NCBI GenBank assembly: GCA_964398355.1
Contig: CAYNMM010000094.1
Span: forward strand, 1 to 38,363
DNA: 38,363 bases
DNA from: WFZT01 sp964398355
GTDB lineage: Bacteria > Hydrothermota > Hydrothermia > B15-G9 > WFZT01
Direction of reading: 5' to 3'
Shown here: piece after piece, positions 31,365-38,363 of the stretch
Layout: the number at the start of each line of letters is the position of its first letter
Position numbering within the stretch: the stretch's first letter is position 1
Position numbers and translations under genes: made by a program
Notes under the pieces: model-generated
The model's input: only the letters and a program-made list of their open reading frames with translations
Told to the model about the DNA's origin: nothing
The model's database searches: none

Positions 31365-32368
31365 AAAAGTTAAGTGCAAGAGATTTTGAAATCTTATTTG
31401 ATTTATGGAGAGAAGAGGGTTACGAGATTTATGGTCCCAGGAAAGCGCCTTACGGCGGGGATTTCTTTTTTGAAAAAGTTGAGAGTTTCAGCGAGTGTGA
31501 GTTTGATGGATTTGTAAATACTCTGAAACCTCCAAAAGACTTCTTTTTCCCTCAAGATACACCTACTTTAAAACTTTACAAGGAAAAGATTGAATCCGTT
31601 GAAATAACAAAGAAAAGGGTAATCTTTGGGATTAGACCCTGCGATCTGGAAGGTCTATTAATTCTTGACAAGTTTTATCTTGAAAATATAACTGATCCCT
31701 ATTACAGGGCGAGACGTGAGAACACTTTACTTGTGACATTTGCATGTTTTAATCCTTTACCAACATGTTTTTGCAAAGAGGCAAATGCGGGACCTGTTGC
31801 AAAAAATGGATACGATATCCAGGTCTTTGACCTTGGAGACGTTTTTATCGCAGTCTCTGGCTCTAAGAAAGGAGATAAATATCTTACTCATTTTGAAAAT
31901 GCGGAGGAATCTTTACTCGAAAGGCTTAAAGAAGAGAATAAAAGGACACTTGAAAAATTTTCAGTTCGTCCATGGAGCAGTCAGAATCTTCATAACTTTA
32001 ACATTACAAAAGACTCTGGCATCTGGCGTGAACTTGGAAAATATTGTCTCAAGTGTGGCGGCTGTAATTTCCTTTGCCCGACATGCTCGTGTTTTAACAC
32101 TTATGACCTAACTTTCACTGACTATGTGGAGCAGAGAAGAGAATGGGACTCCTGTTTACTTGAGGGGTATCACAAAATGGCAGGTTCCAATCCCAAACCA
32201 GATGCTGCATCTCGTATGCACTTTAGATTCGAATGTAAACTCTCGCCGGAAATCAATAAACCGTATGGGAGAATCTCCTGTACCGGATGTGGTAGGTGCA
32301 TACAGACGTGCATAGGAGATGCTCACATTGAGTCTCTACTTATTCTCATGGAGAAAGAAGGGGGTTGA
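31361..32368 (+). CDS. Sulfhydrogenase beta / anaerobic sulfite reductase A-like iron-sulfur subunit
   Basis: The 335-aa protein resembles HydB of archaeal sulfhydrogenase and AsrA. The N-terminal part contains VIFGIRPCDLEGLLILDKFYLE, which is diagnostic for the family. The C-terminal part carries two [4Fe-4S] motifs, CLKCGGCNFLCPTCSC (about 229-244) and CTGCGRCIQTC (about 309-319). It would pass electrons between the molybdenum subunit and the flavoprotein encoded next. Its ATG overlaps the stop of the formate dehydrogenase gene by 4 bases. No hydrogenase or sulfite reductase catalytic gene is nearby, so its partner here is formate dehydrogenase. Confidence 0.87.
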   Translation: MKKLSARDFEILFDLWREEGYEIYGPRKAPYGGDFFFEKVESFSECEFDGFVNTLKPPKDFFFPQDTPTLKLYKEKIESVEITKKRVIFGIRPCDLEGLLILDKFYLENITDPYYRARRENTLLVTFACFNPLPTCFCKEANAGPVAKNGYDIQVFDLGDVFIAVSGSKKGDKYLTHFENAEESLLERLKEENKRTLEKFSVRPWSSQNLHNFNITKDSGIWRELGKYCLKCGGCNFLCPTCSCFNTYDLTFTDYVEQRREWDSCLLEGYHKMAGSNPKPDAASRMHFRFECKLSPEINKPYGRISCTGCGRCIQTCIGDAHIESLLILMEKEGG

Positions 32369-32370
32369 CA

Positions 32371-33195
32371 ATGAAACGACATCTATTTAAACCCATAATG
32401 GCAAGTATAAGAAAAATTGTGAAAGAGACTCCTGATATAAAGACATTTTATTTTGACCGTAGCCTATGGGAATCTCATATACCCGGCCAATTCGCAGAAC
32501 TCTGGGTCCCAGGAGCAGGTGAAATCCCTCTCTCCATTGCCTCCTCTCCCGGTGAAAATCACATAGCTTTCACAGTCAAAAAGGTGGGACTTGTGACTTC
32601 TGAACTGTTCAATAAACAAGAAGGTGACAGGATCGCCATACGGGGTCCTTTTGGCAATGGATTTCCCTTAGAAAAATTCAAGGGGAAAGAGCTGGTATTT
32701 GTAGGTGGAGGAATAGGTCTTCCTCCCTTAATGTCTACCATAATTTTCGCATTAAATAGTAGAAATTCACTGAAAGGTATTACCCTTTTTTATGGTGCAA
32801 GAACACCAGATGACATCGTTTACAAAAAACAATTAGAAGAGCTTTCAAAAGAGATTAGTGTTTACCTGACTGTAGACAGTGGAAATGACTCATGGGATGG
32901 CCCTATTGGAGTTGTGACTGAGATCATTACACCAGAGAGGGTCAATCCAAAAAATTCAATCGCAATGGTGTGTGGTCCTGGTATCATGATGTACTTTACG
33001 GTTAAAAAGTTGATGAATCTTGGATTTAAAGCCTCAGATATTTATCTCTCACTTGAACATCACATGAAGTGTGCAGTCGGGAAATGTGGACATTGTAGAA
33101 TTGGACCGTATTATGTCTGTACAGATGGGCCAGTTTTCTCTTACGAATCCCTTGAAGAAATTGAGAAAAAATACGCTGGAGACATCTGGAGATAG
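32371..33195 (+). CDS. FAD/NAD(P)-binding electron-transfer subunit (sulfhydrogenase gamma / AsrB type)
   Basis: The product is about 274 aa from the ATG at 32371, which follows AAGGGGG; the in-frame TTG two codons earlier is less likely. The ferredoxin-reductase fold shows the FAD motif IPLSIASSPGE (about 49-59), NAD(P) motif FVGGGIGLPPLMS (about 111-123), and VCGPGIMMYF. A C-terminal [2Fe-2S] site CAVGKCGHCRIGPYYVC uses four cysteines. HydG/AsrB proteins exchange electrons with NAD(P)H. With the two upstream genes it forms a predicted soluble formate:NAD(P)+ oxidoreductase. The same fold is used in bifurcating enzymes such as NfnA, so ferredoxin involvement cannot be dismissed. Confidence 0.9.
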   Translation: MKRHLFKPIMASIRKIVKETPDIKTFYFDRSLWESHIPGQFAELWVPGAGEIPLSIASSPGENHIAFTVKKVGLVTSELFNKQEGDRIAIRGPFGNGFPLEKFKGKELVFVGGGIGLPPLMSTIIFALNSRNSLKGITLFYGARTPDDIVYKKQLEELSKEISVYLTVDSGNDSWDGPIGVVTEIITPERVNPKNSIAMVCGPGIMMYFTVKKLMNLGFKASDIYLSLEHHMKCAVGKCGHCRIGPYYVCTDGPVFSYESLEEIEKKYAGDIWR

Positions 33196-33244
33196 AAATT
33201 CTCCATCGCGGTTAATATTAAAACAACTGGAAAAGTTATAATTC

Positions 33245-33273
33245 TTGAATGGTGTACTACGCCCCATTAAAAT
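33245..33273 (+). promoter_or_regulatory. Candidate promoter for cdaA
   Basis: TTGAAT (33245-33250), a 17-base spacer and TAAAAT (33268-33273) lie 9 bases before the ATG at 33283. AAGGTG at 33275-33280 could be a weak SD only if transcription starts earlier. A TATAAT at 33237-33242 without a good -35 box is an alternative. Confidence 0.42.
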
Positions 33274-33282
33274 CAAGGTGAA

Positions 33283-34050
33283 ATGGAATTTCTGACCTTC
33301 AGATTAAAAGATTTAATTGATATCCTGCTTGTATGGTTTATAACCTATGAAACTTTAAAACTTTTCAAAGGGACAAGAGCTTCATATATTTTCTGGGGTA
33401 TCGTCCTCATTGTTATTACTGCAATCATTGCCAGTTTTTTGCATCTTGATGCGTTTAACTGGATAATGTCACAGATTGAGAGTATCGCTTTAATCGCTCT
33501 CATCGTTATTTTCCAGCCTGAAATTAGAAAAGTGCTCGCTACAATTGGGAGAACAAGTTTTCTGCGAAAACTTTACCCTTCTGGAGGATTGCAGGAAATC
33601 TCAAAGATTGCTACATCAGCCCTTATGCTGAGAGATCGGAAACTTGGTGGCATAATTGTTATAGAAAGAAAAGATTCACTGAAAGAGTTCATTGACGAAA
33701 GCGGAGTGCATGTCGATGCAGAAATTTCACCTCCTCTTGTGGTAACTATTTTCACACCGCCAACACCACTTCACGATGGAGCTATAGTGGTTAAAGAGGA
33801 TAGGATTATTGCCTGTAGAGTCGTATTACCTCTTTCAAACAATCCGAACATCGATCCCTCTTTTGGCACAAGGCATCGTGCTGCCATTGGAATTACTGAG
33901 ATCACCGACGCTGTAAGCATTGTTGTCTCTGAAGAGAGGAGATCAATCCGAATTGCTGTCAATGGAGAGATAACTCCTCCCCTGACCAAAGATGATGTTA
34001 TTTCGACACTTATAAAACTAATCTACGGGGAGACAGAGAAAAATGAGTAA
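33283..34050 (+). CDS. cdaA: Diadenylate cyclase CdaA (c-di-AMP synthase)
   Basis: The 255-aa protein has three N-terminal transmembrane helices (about 10-30, 36-55, 60-78) and a DisA_N catalytic domain (about 95-235). Catalytic motifs are intact: PLHDGAIVV (DGA) and FGTRHRAAIGITE (RHR). The start region LKDLIDILLVWFITYETLKLFKGT is typical of CdaA/YbbP. It makes cyclic di-AMP from two ATP at the membrane, a second messenger for osmolyte and envelope control. It overlaps cdaR by 8 bases. The usual third member of the cluster, glmM, does not follow. Confidence 0.96.
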   Translation: MEFLTFRLKDLIDILLVWFITYETLKLFKGTRASYIFWGIVLIVITAIIASFLHLDAFNWIMSQIESIALIALIVIFQPEIRKVLATIGRTSFLRKLYPSGGLQEISKIATSALMLRDRKLGGIIVIERKDSLKEFIDESGVHVDAEISPPLVVTIFTPPTPLHDGAIVVKEDRIIACRVVLPLSNNPNIDPSFGTRHRAAIGITEITDAVSIVVSEERRSIRIAVNGEITPPLTKDDVISTLIKLIYGETEKNE

Positions 34051-34978
34051 CAGATTAACTTCAAACATGGGACTAAAAATTCTCTCCCTGTTCATAGCAG
34101 TCTTACTATGGTTTAATGCAGTGACTGAAAAAACTTACACAGTAACGAGGAAGATCCCACTAATCTTTAAGAATGCACCAGCCGGGCTCCAGATCGTTTC
34201 AAATCCACCAGACTCAGTACTTCTTACAATGTCAGCCAGCGGGAAAACCTTGATTCAGCTGAGTTTTTTTAAACCAGTTGCAATTATCGATCTTAGCAAA
34301 GCCCGTGAAGGTGAGAATAGAATAGAAATCTCAAGGAAGAACATACGATTTCCAACAGATCTCACTGCCAAAGTGATTGATATTCAGCCAACATTTTTAA
34401 ACATTACACTGGTAAAAAAGGTAAGAAAAAAGGTAAAAATTATTCCTCTCATAACTGGTGTACCATCGAAAAATCTTGCAGTTAGCAAAATAAAAATAGA
34501 GTATCCCAAATCTGGAAAGGCCATTCTCGTAGGACCAAGGCTGTGGATCTCCAGGGTAACTCACATATTCACCGACTCTATTTCTATCAATAAATTAAAA
34601 AAAGATTCAACATTTACTGTGGGATTGATTCCACCTCATCGAGGTGTCAAAATTATACCGGATTCGGCAAAAGTGCATATTTTCCTTAAAAATCGGGAAA
34701 CTTCATGGATCAAAATACCCATTAGTTTTAAAAACGTTAAGAAAAATTATCATCTTCAGGCATCAAGTTACTATCTAAAATTACTTGTCTCCGGGGCACC
34801 AAACGTAATGAAGGACACAGTGAATATAAATGCTTACATCGATCTTAATAAATTCCCACCCGGAGATTACCTTCTTAAACCACAGATTAAGAAGCCAGAA
34901 CTCATGACAATAGACTCAATAGAACCACCTGAAATTCTTGTTAAGATTCGAAAAATAGGTGTAAAGTATCCGTTTTAA
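34043..34978 (+). CDS. cdaR: YbbR-domain protein CdaR, regulator of CdaA
   Basis: The 311-aa protein has one N-terminal transmembrane helix (about 8-24, GLKILSLFIAVLLWFNAV). Three YbbR-like beta repeats follow (about 25-115, 118-215 and 225-305) with recurring 'P..f....' and 'D.v.i....' strands. SNxGLKILSLxxAxxLWF is the standard opening of CdaR. It is exported and modulates CdaA from the outer face of the membrane. The gene overlaps cdaA by 8 bases, which is the conserved arrangement in Firmicutes and many other phyla. No terminator is evident after it. Confidence 0.9.
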   Translation: MSNRLTSNMGLKILSLFIAVLLWFNAVTEKTYTVTRKIPLIFKNAPAGLQIVSNPPDSVLLTMSASGKTLIQLSFFKPVAIIDLSKAREGENRIEISRKNIRFPTDLTAKVIDIQPTFLNITLVKKVRKKVKIIPLITGVPSKNLAVSKIKIEYPKSGKAILVGPRLWISRVTHIFTDSISINKLKKDSTFTVGLIPPHRGVKIIPDSAKVHIFLKNRETSWIKIPISFKNVKKNYHLQASSYYLKLLVSGAPNVMKDTVNINAYIDLNKFPPGDYLLKPQIKKPELMTIDSIEPPEILVKIRKIGVKYPF

Positions 34979-35100
34979 CAAACCTGTGCAAAAGAGAGTA
35001 CCGTTTCTATCATGGAAATACCACATCAACAGATATTTCGCCATTTTCCTCTCCATCATCCCTGTACTAAAGTTTAGATCGATTTTACATGGTTAGTGCG

Positions 35101-35257
35101 GCTGCTCGAAAAATGCTTTAGGGAAGATGTCATCTTTTCCATTTCTTGGAATGTGGAGACTGTAGGTGGATCTTCTTCTAAATAGGAGGGGTAAATAAAG
35201 AGTCTTTCCTGTGAAGTGAAAGGGGAAGTGATCACTGATAAAATGTTTTTTTGAATA
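35101..35257 (+). mobile_element. Dispersed non-coding hairpin element, copy B (short, core deleted)
   Basis: This 157-base copy has the left end GGCTGCTCGAAAAATGCTTT (35100 on) and the right arm from GTGGATCTTCTTCTAAATAG (35173 on) through GAAGTGAAAGGGGAAGTGAT to TGATAAAATGTTTTTTTGAA. It lacks the GC-rich hairpin core seen in copies A and C. It therefore looks like an internal deletion derivative. It lies between cdaR and the thiamin-regulated transporter, directly upstream of the latter's promoter. Confidence 0.68.
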
Positions 35258-35271
35258 CCCTCTATGGTCAA

Positions 35272-35300
35272 TTGACAGGTCAGGGCTACAAAAGTATATT
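35272..35300 (+). promoter_or_regulatory. Promoter of the TPP riboswitch-thiZXY operon
   Basis: Perfect TTGACA (35272-35277), an ideal 17-base spacer and TATATT (35295-35300). Transcription should start at about 35307, immediately before the first paired base of the riboswitch (35309). The -35 box again begins 33 bases after the start of the TAAAAT motif of the adjacent element copy. Confidence 0.85.
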
Positions 35301-35308
35301 ACATTTCA

Positions 35309-35400
35309 GGCACCGGGGGAGCTGGCTTTGGCTGGCTGAGAAGGCCTCTGGGCCGACCCCTTGAACCTGAACCGGGTAATGCCGGCGGAGGGAAGGTGCC
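35309..35400 (+). promoter_or_regulatory. TPP (thiamin pyrophosphate) riboswitch, THI element
   Basis: The conserved THI-box core is present in order: GGGGGAGCT, GGCTGAGA (about 35334-35341), the P3 hairpin GGCC-TCT-GGGCC, ACCCCTTGAACCTGA (about 35356-35370), GGGTAATGCCGGCGGAGGGA. Closing helix P1 pairs GGCACC (35309-35314) with GGTGCC (35395-35400). TPP binding should shut the operon down. Downstream, CTCCC (35426-35430) can pair with the GGGA of the weak SD before the ATG at 35448. CCCTCC (35408-35413) can pair with the conserved GGAGGG of the aptamer, forming a plausible translational switch. That platform model is inference. Confidence 0.96.
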
Positions 35401-35447
35401 TTTAAAACCCTCCAAAAACAACCGGCTCCCGTTAATGCAGGGATATA

Positions 35448-36215
35448 ATGGAAATAGAGATAAAAAACCTGTCCAGGTCATTCGAGATCAACGGCTCTCA
35501 TTTGCCTGTATTGGAGAATATCTCTTTCTCCGTTTCAAACGGAGAATTCCTCACCATAATAGGTCCATCCGGGTGCGGTAAATCAACTATTCTGAATATT
35601 CTCGCAGGCTTTATAAAACCTGATAGTGGGGAGATTTACCTCGATGGGAAAAGAGTTAGGAATCTTCAAAATGTTACAGCGTATATGGTCCAAAAAGACC
35701 TGCTCTTACAATGGAGAACCGTGCTTTCAAATACAATTCTCGCACCGGAATTGCGAGGAGATGAATTAAAAAAGGCAAAAAGAGAAGCTACAAACTTGCT
35801 CGAAAGTTTTGGTCTGTCAGGATTTCTTAATTCCTATCCATCGGAGCTTTCTGGCGGCATGAGGCAAAGAGTGGCACTTGCAAGAACACTGATGTTTAAG
35901 CGTCCTCTATTGCTACTTGACGAACCCTTTGGTGCTCTTGACGCCATGACAAGATTTGTACTTCAGAATTTACTCATAAATGTCTGGCAAAAATACAAAA
36001 AAACAGTCATTTTCGTTACCCATGACATTGACGAGGCGCTCCTCCTTTCGGATAGAATCATTGTTCTATCGGCCAGGCCAGCGAAGATAAAGTCTATTTA
36101 CAGAATTAGTGAAAAACGACCACGGGATCTTGCTTCCCTTGCGGAATTGAAAAAAACTATTTTTGATGAGTTAAAAGAGGAGATGGAAAAGGTTTTTAAC
36201 AATGGGAAAGTATAA
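35448..36215 (+). CDS. thiZ: ABC transporter ATP-binding protein ThiZ-type (thiamin pyrimidine precursor uptake)
   Basis: The 255-aa ATPase has Walker A GPSGCGKST (about 39-47), Q-loop MVQKD, signature LSGGMRQR, Walker B LLLLDEPFGALD and the H-loop THD. It belongs to the nitrate/sulfonate/taurine-like subfamily, to which ThiZ belongs. The TPP riboswitch just upstream assigns the cargo to a thiamin precursor, most likely a pyrimidine such as HMP or formylaminopyrimidine. It overlaps thiX by 14 bases. The family call rests on sequence and the substrate call mainly on the riboswitch and on ThiY. Confidence 0.9.
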   Translation: MEIEIKNLSRSFEINGSHLPVLENISFSVSNGEFLTIIGPSGCGKSTILNILAGFIKPDSGEIYLDGKRVRNLQNVTAYMVQKDLLLQWRTVLSNTILAPELRGDELKKAKREATNLLESFGLSGFLNSYPSELSGGMRQRVALARTLMFKRPLLLLDEPFGALDAMTRFVLQNLLINVWQKYKKTVIFVTHDIDEALLLSDRIIVLSARPAKIKSIYRISEKRPRDLASLAELKKTIFDELKEEMEKVFNNGKV

Positions 36216-36942
36216 AAATTCTGGTATTTTAATTCTCATAATACTGATAATCTGGGAAATCGGTGTAAGAATTACACATGTTCCATATTATGTTTTGCCA
36301 GCACCATCAAAAATTCTGATTACTATATTCACTCAATCTCCATTACTTTTGAAACACAGCTTTTATACCCTAACAGAAATGATCCTTGGTTTCATCCTTG
36401 CCTTTGTTACCGGAAGTCTACTTGCTTTTTTGATGTTTAAGTATCCCTCGGTAGAGCAGGCTTTTTACCCAATAATAATCGGATCTCAGTCAATTCCGGT
36501 TTTTGCAATAGCTCCTCTACTCGTCCTGTGGTTTGGCTATGGACTGAATTCAAAAATCGTCATGACCGCATTGATTGTGTTCTTTCCCATAACCGTAAAC
36601 ACCCTGGAGGGACTCAAGTCTGCTGATCCTGACGTGGTAAAATTGTTTGAGTTGATGGGGGCATCTGATTATCAAATTCTGAAGAAAGTAAGAATTCCTG
36701 CTGCCCTACCCTTCATCTTAACAGGCTCCAAAATCGGTATTTCTGTGTCAACAATCGGTGCGGTCATCGGCGAATGGGTGGGCTCTAAATATGGTCTTGG
36801 CTACCTAATGTTACATGCAAATGCCCAGTTAAGAGTCGACCTGATTTTTGCCGCAATTTTTTATTTAACAGTTATGGGGGTAGGACTTTTTATACTTGTC
36901 TCGCAAACTGAAAAAATTTTAATGCCCTGGAAAAGGAGGTAA
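36202..36942 (+). CDS. thiX: ABC transporter permease ThiX-type
   Basis: The 246-aa protein has about six hydrophobic helices and belongs to the BPD_transp_1 fold of SsuC/TauC-like permeases. The coupling (EAA-like) loop is VVKLFELMGASDYQILKKVR (about 147-166), which contacts the ATPase. Other typical text is VPYYVLPAPSKI near the start and GLGYLMLHANAQLRVDLIFA near the end. It forms the membrane channel for the pyrimidine precursor. Its start lies inside thiZ, and its stop codon directly follows an AGGAGG that serves as SD for thiY. Confidence 0.9.
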   Translation: MGKYKNSGILILIILIIWEIGVRITHVPYYVLPAPSKILITIFTQSPLLLKHSFYTLTEMILGFILAFVTGSLLAFLMFKYPSVEQAFYPIIIGSQSIPVFAIAPLLVLWFGYGLNSKIVMTALIVFFPITVNTLEGLKSADPDVVKLFELMGASDYQILKKVRIPAALPFILTGSKIGISVSTIGAVIGEWVGSKYGLGYLMLHANAQLRVDLIFAAIFYLTVMGVGLFILVSQTEKILMPWKRR

Positions 36943-36945
36943 AAC

Positions 36946-37863
36946 ATGGTAGGCATAGCATTAATGTTCATAATTTCTCTCTCGAAAATTTCATTGATGC
37001 TTGATTGGTTTCCAAATGCTGATCATGTCCCAATCTATGTAGCACAGGAGCATGGAATCTTCAAAAAGCACGGTCTCAAAGTAAACATCCTGGTTCCAGC
37101 AGAAACAGCCGATCCACTGAAAATTGCAGCCACAGGGAAAGTAGACGTTGCAATCAACTATATGCCAGAGGTGATCATCGCCCGCTCACAGGGATTAAGG
37201 GTCAAATCCATTGGCATTCTCGTGGAGCATCCATTGATCACCGTTTTATATCTCAAAGATTCCGGCATTCGGACCCCGGCTGATTTAAAGGGAAAGAAAA
37301 TCGGATACGCCGTTCCACACCTCCAGGAAATCCTGTTCAGAGCATTTGCAAGATACAACGGTCTTAAAGATGGTGATTATGAGCTCATAAACATAGGATT
37401 TAATATTACCCCATCTCTCCTGACCCACAAGGTCGACGCTGTGATCGGAGCGTACAGGAATTATGAGAAAAATGAAGTTGAATTAGAAGGGAAGAAACCT
37501 GGTGTCTTTCTACTTGAGAAAAATGGAATTCCTGATTTCTATGAACTTATCTTTATCAGCTCAGACCGCACAATAAGCAAGAAAAAAAATCAGTTAAAGG
37601 GATTTGTTGAGGCTATCGATGAAGCTATAAAATGGACAAGAAGGCATCCCGATGAGGCATTGCAATTATATTTCAAGGCAAATCCCGATGTCAGGAAAGA
37701 GCTGGACAGAAAGGCATTTTTTGACACGATAAATCTCTACGCCCATACACAGGTACAGTCTTATATAAAATGGAAAAAATTCATTGACTTCGCCCTGAAA
37801 GAGAAAATAATAACAAAACCTGTTAAGCCTGAAGATGTTTTCGTAAATCTAATAGGTAAATAA
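36946..37863 (+). CDS. thiY: ABC transporter substrate-binding protein ThiY-type (NMT1/THI5-like)
   Basis: The 305-aa protein carries the NMT1/THI5-like domain: LDWFPNADHVPIYVAQEHGIF (residues 19-39), KVNILVPAETADPLKIAATG, VDVAINYMPEVIIARSQGL and the pocket region VIGAYRNYEKNEVELEG. ThiY proteins bind N-formyl-4-amino-5-aminomethyl-2-methylpyrimidine or HMP. The N-terminus (VGIALMFIISLSKI) is hydrophobic but short, without a lipobox, so it should be a periplasmic soluble or signal-anchored protein. It is last in the riboswitch-controlled operon and is followed by a hairpin and a hairpin-rich spacer. Confidence 0.92.
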   Translation: MVGIALMFIISLSKISLMLDWFPNADHVPIYVAQEHGIFKKHGLKVNILVPAETADPLKIAATGKVDVAINYMPEVIIARSQGLRVKSIGILVEHPLITVLYLKDSGIRTPADLKGKKIGYAVPHLQEILFRAFARYNGLKDGDYELINIGFNITPSLLTHKVDAVIGAYRNYEKNEVELEGKKPGVFLLEKNGIPDFYELIFISSDRTISKKKNQLKGFVEAIDEAIKWTRRHPDEALQLYFKANPDVRKELDRKAFFDTINLYAHTQVQSYIKWKKFIDFALKEKIITKPVKPEDVFVNLIGK

Positions 37864-37922
37864 ATTCTGAGAAAAATTAATAGCGACTGAGTGATATATA
37901 GGTTGTTGAATCGATTGAATGT

Positions 37923-37947
37923 GGGGGAATTTTAAACTTCTTCCCCC
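37923..37947 (+). terminator. Possible intrinsic terminator of the thi operon
   Basis: GGGGGAA (37923-37929) pairs with TTCCCCC (37941-37947) around an 11-base loop, followed by GCTTTT. The stem is short and the T-run only four bases, so strength is uncertain. It is 60 bases after the thiY stop. Confidence 0.5.
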
Positions 37948-37984
37948 GCTTTTGGTGTGACGAAGGAATATATTTTTTTCTTCC

Positions 37985-38119
37985 CTCACTGCACGGAATG
38001 CGAGTGAGATTTGAGGATAATTAATCAAAAAGTTGCTCTCTCATAATCCCTTCCCAAAGAAGTTGTGAAAGGGATTCTGAAAATGCAATATCAGAACTCA
38101 TGTCCTATCCTCAGGTAGG
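37985..38119. repeat. Cluster of small hairpins downstream of thiY
   Basis: Three further stem-loops follow the terminator. CTCAC-T-GCA pairs with TGC-GA-GTGAG (37985-38008). AATCCCTT (38045-38052) pairs with AAGGGATT (38069-38076). CCTA (38104-38107) can pair with TAGG near 38118. They are not copies of the dispersed element's core but resemble it in style. No gene is present in this stretch. Confidence 0.5.
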
Positions 38120-38125
38120 GGTGAA

Positions 38126-38363
38126 AGTGTTCAAAAATATTTTACCAGTGATCATTTCCCCTTCCACTTTGCGGAAAAACCATCTTTATCTCTCCCTCCT
38201 ATTTGCGAGAAGATCCACCCACAACCTCCCCTCCCGCTTTGCGGGAGGGGATTAAGGGGAGGGATTTGCCCCTCCTTAATTCTCCCCAGCGAAGCGGGGG
38301 AGGAGATTGAAAGGTGATCCTCCCCCACGCCTCAAAAAGGCGTGGGGGAGGACATTAAACATT
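38126..38363 (-). mobile_element. Dispersed non-coding hairpin element, copy C (inverted, cut by window edge)
   Basis: Read on the minus strand this copy ends with the same right arm: GTGGATCTTCTCGCAAATAG, then GATAAAGAT, GTGGAAGGGGAAATGATCAC and TGGTAAAATATTTTTGAA. Its core has four successive hairpins: 38228-38250 (10 bp perfect, loop TTT), 38251-38280, about 38282-38303, and 38319-38351 (14 bp perfect). The segment AAGGAGGGGCAAAT and the CTCCCGCAAAGCGGGAGGGG hairpin align with AAGGAGGGGTAAAT and the CTCCCGCAGAGC region of copy A. The left terminal repeat should lie just beyond the window. Confidence 0.7.
38319..38351. repeat. Perfect 14-bp hairpin in copy C
   Basis: CCTCCCCCACGCCT (38319-38332) and AGGCGTGGGGGAGG (38338-38351) are exactly complementary around the loop CAAAA. 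No T-run follows, so it is not a standard terminator. Confidence 0.75.

Noticed and set aside
38219..38351. A possible CRISPR array at the right edge, because similar short repeats follow one another
   Set aside because: The repeated units are hairpins of differing sequence with no constant repeat or regular spacer, and there are no cas genes.

Overview
The window is AT-rich bacterial chromosome. A diderm cell is implied by an LptF/LptG permease, beta-barrel-like and lipoprotein-like proteins. Metabolism looks anaerobic: pyruvate phosphate dikinase, a formate dehydrogenase joined to sulfhydrogenase-type electron-transfer subunits, a citryl-CoA lyase with a SucD-like partner, a split methylmalonyl-CoA mutase and a CoA-disulfide-reductase-type flavoprotein. 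No ribosomal RNA or other marker fixes the lineage. An uncultivated anaerobic candidate phylum (WOR-3/Stahlbacteria-like) would fit, but that is inference.

Layout. 1-1512 (+): 3' end of argR, a small membrane protein and a MidA-type methyltransferase, all overlapping. 1705-5787 (+): envelope operon of a lipoprotein, a beta-barrel-like protein, an ICMT-like membrane methyltransferase, an ECF sigma factor, its membrane-anchored regulator and an Ig-like secreted protein. 5889-10193 (-): a cytosolic cysteine-rich histidine kinase followed by ppdK. 10331-11683 (+): CoA-disulfide-reductase-like enzyme. 12330-16019 (+): TPR protein, DMT exporter and MFS transporter, meeting a ZIP metal transporter (-) tail to tail. 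17347-21874 (-): a tightly coupled run DUF2905, lptF/G, era, PAP2-like, sucD-like, citryl-CoA lyase. 21986-23529 (+): SPFH protein plus one-HKD phospholipase-D-like protein. 23519-24775 (-): LeuC/aconitase large subunit. 25123-28229 (-): anion permease, methylmalonyl-CoA mutase catalytic subunit and epimerase. 29322-33195 (+): formate dehydrogenase with two electron-transfer subunits. 33283-34978 (+): c-di-AMP synthase cdaA and cdaR. 35309-37863 (+): a TPP riboswitch controlling a thiZ-thiX-thiY pyrimidine ABC transporter.

Two things stand out beyond the genes. First, a dispersed non-coding element occurs three times (28714-29256, 35101-35257, and inverted at 38126 to the window end). It has imperfect terminal inverted repeats, a GC-rich hairpin core that is kept in two copies and lost in one, and a conserved purine-rich right arm. 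In two copies the right end lies at exactly the same distance from a strong promoter. Second, at least six operons have a sigma70-type promoter whose -10 box ends only 4-7 bases before the ATG, with no Shine-Dalgarno sequence. This predicts leaderless mRNAs, while other genes in the window carry strong AAGGAGG sites. Long perfect palindromes without U-tracts also close two transcription units.
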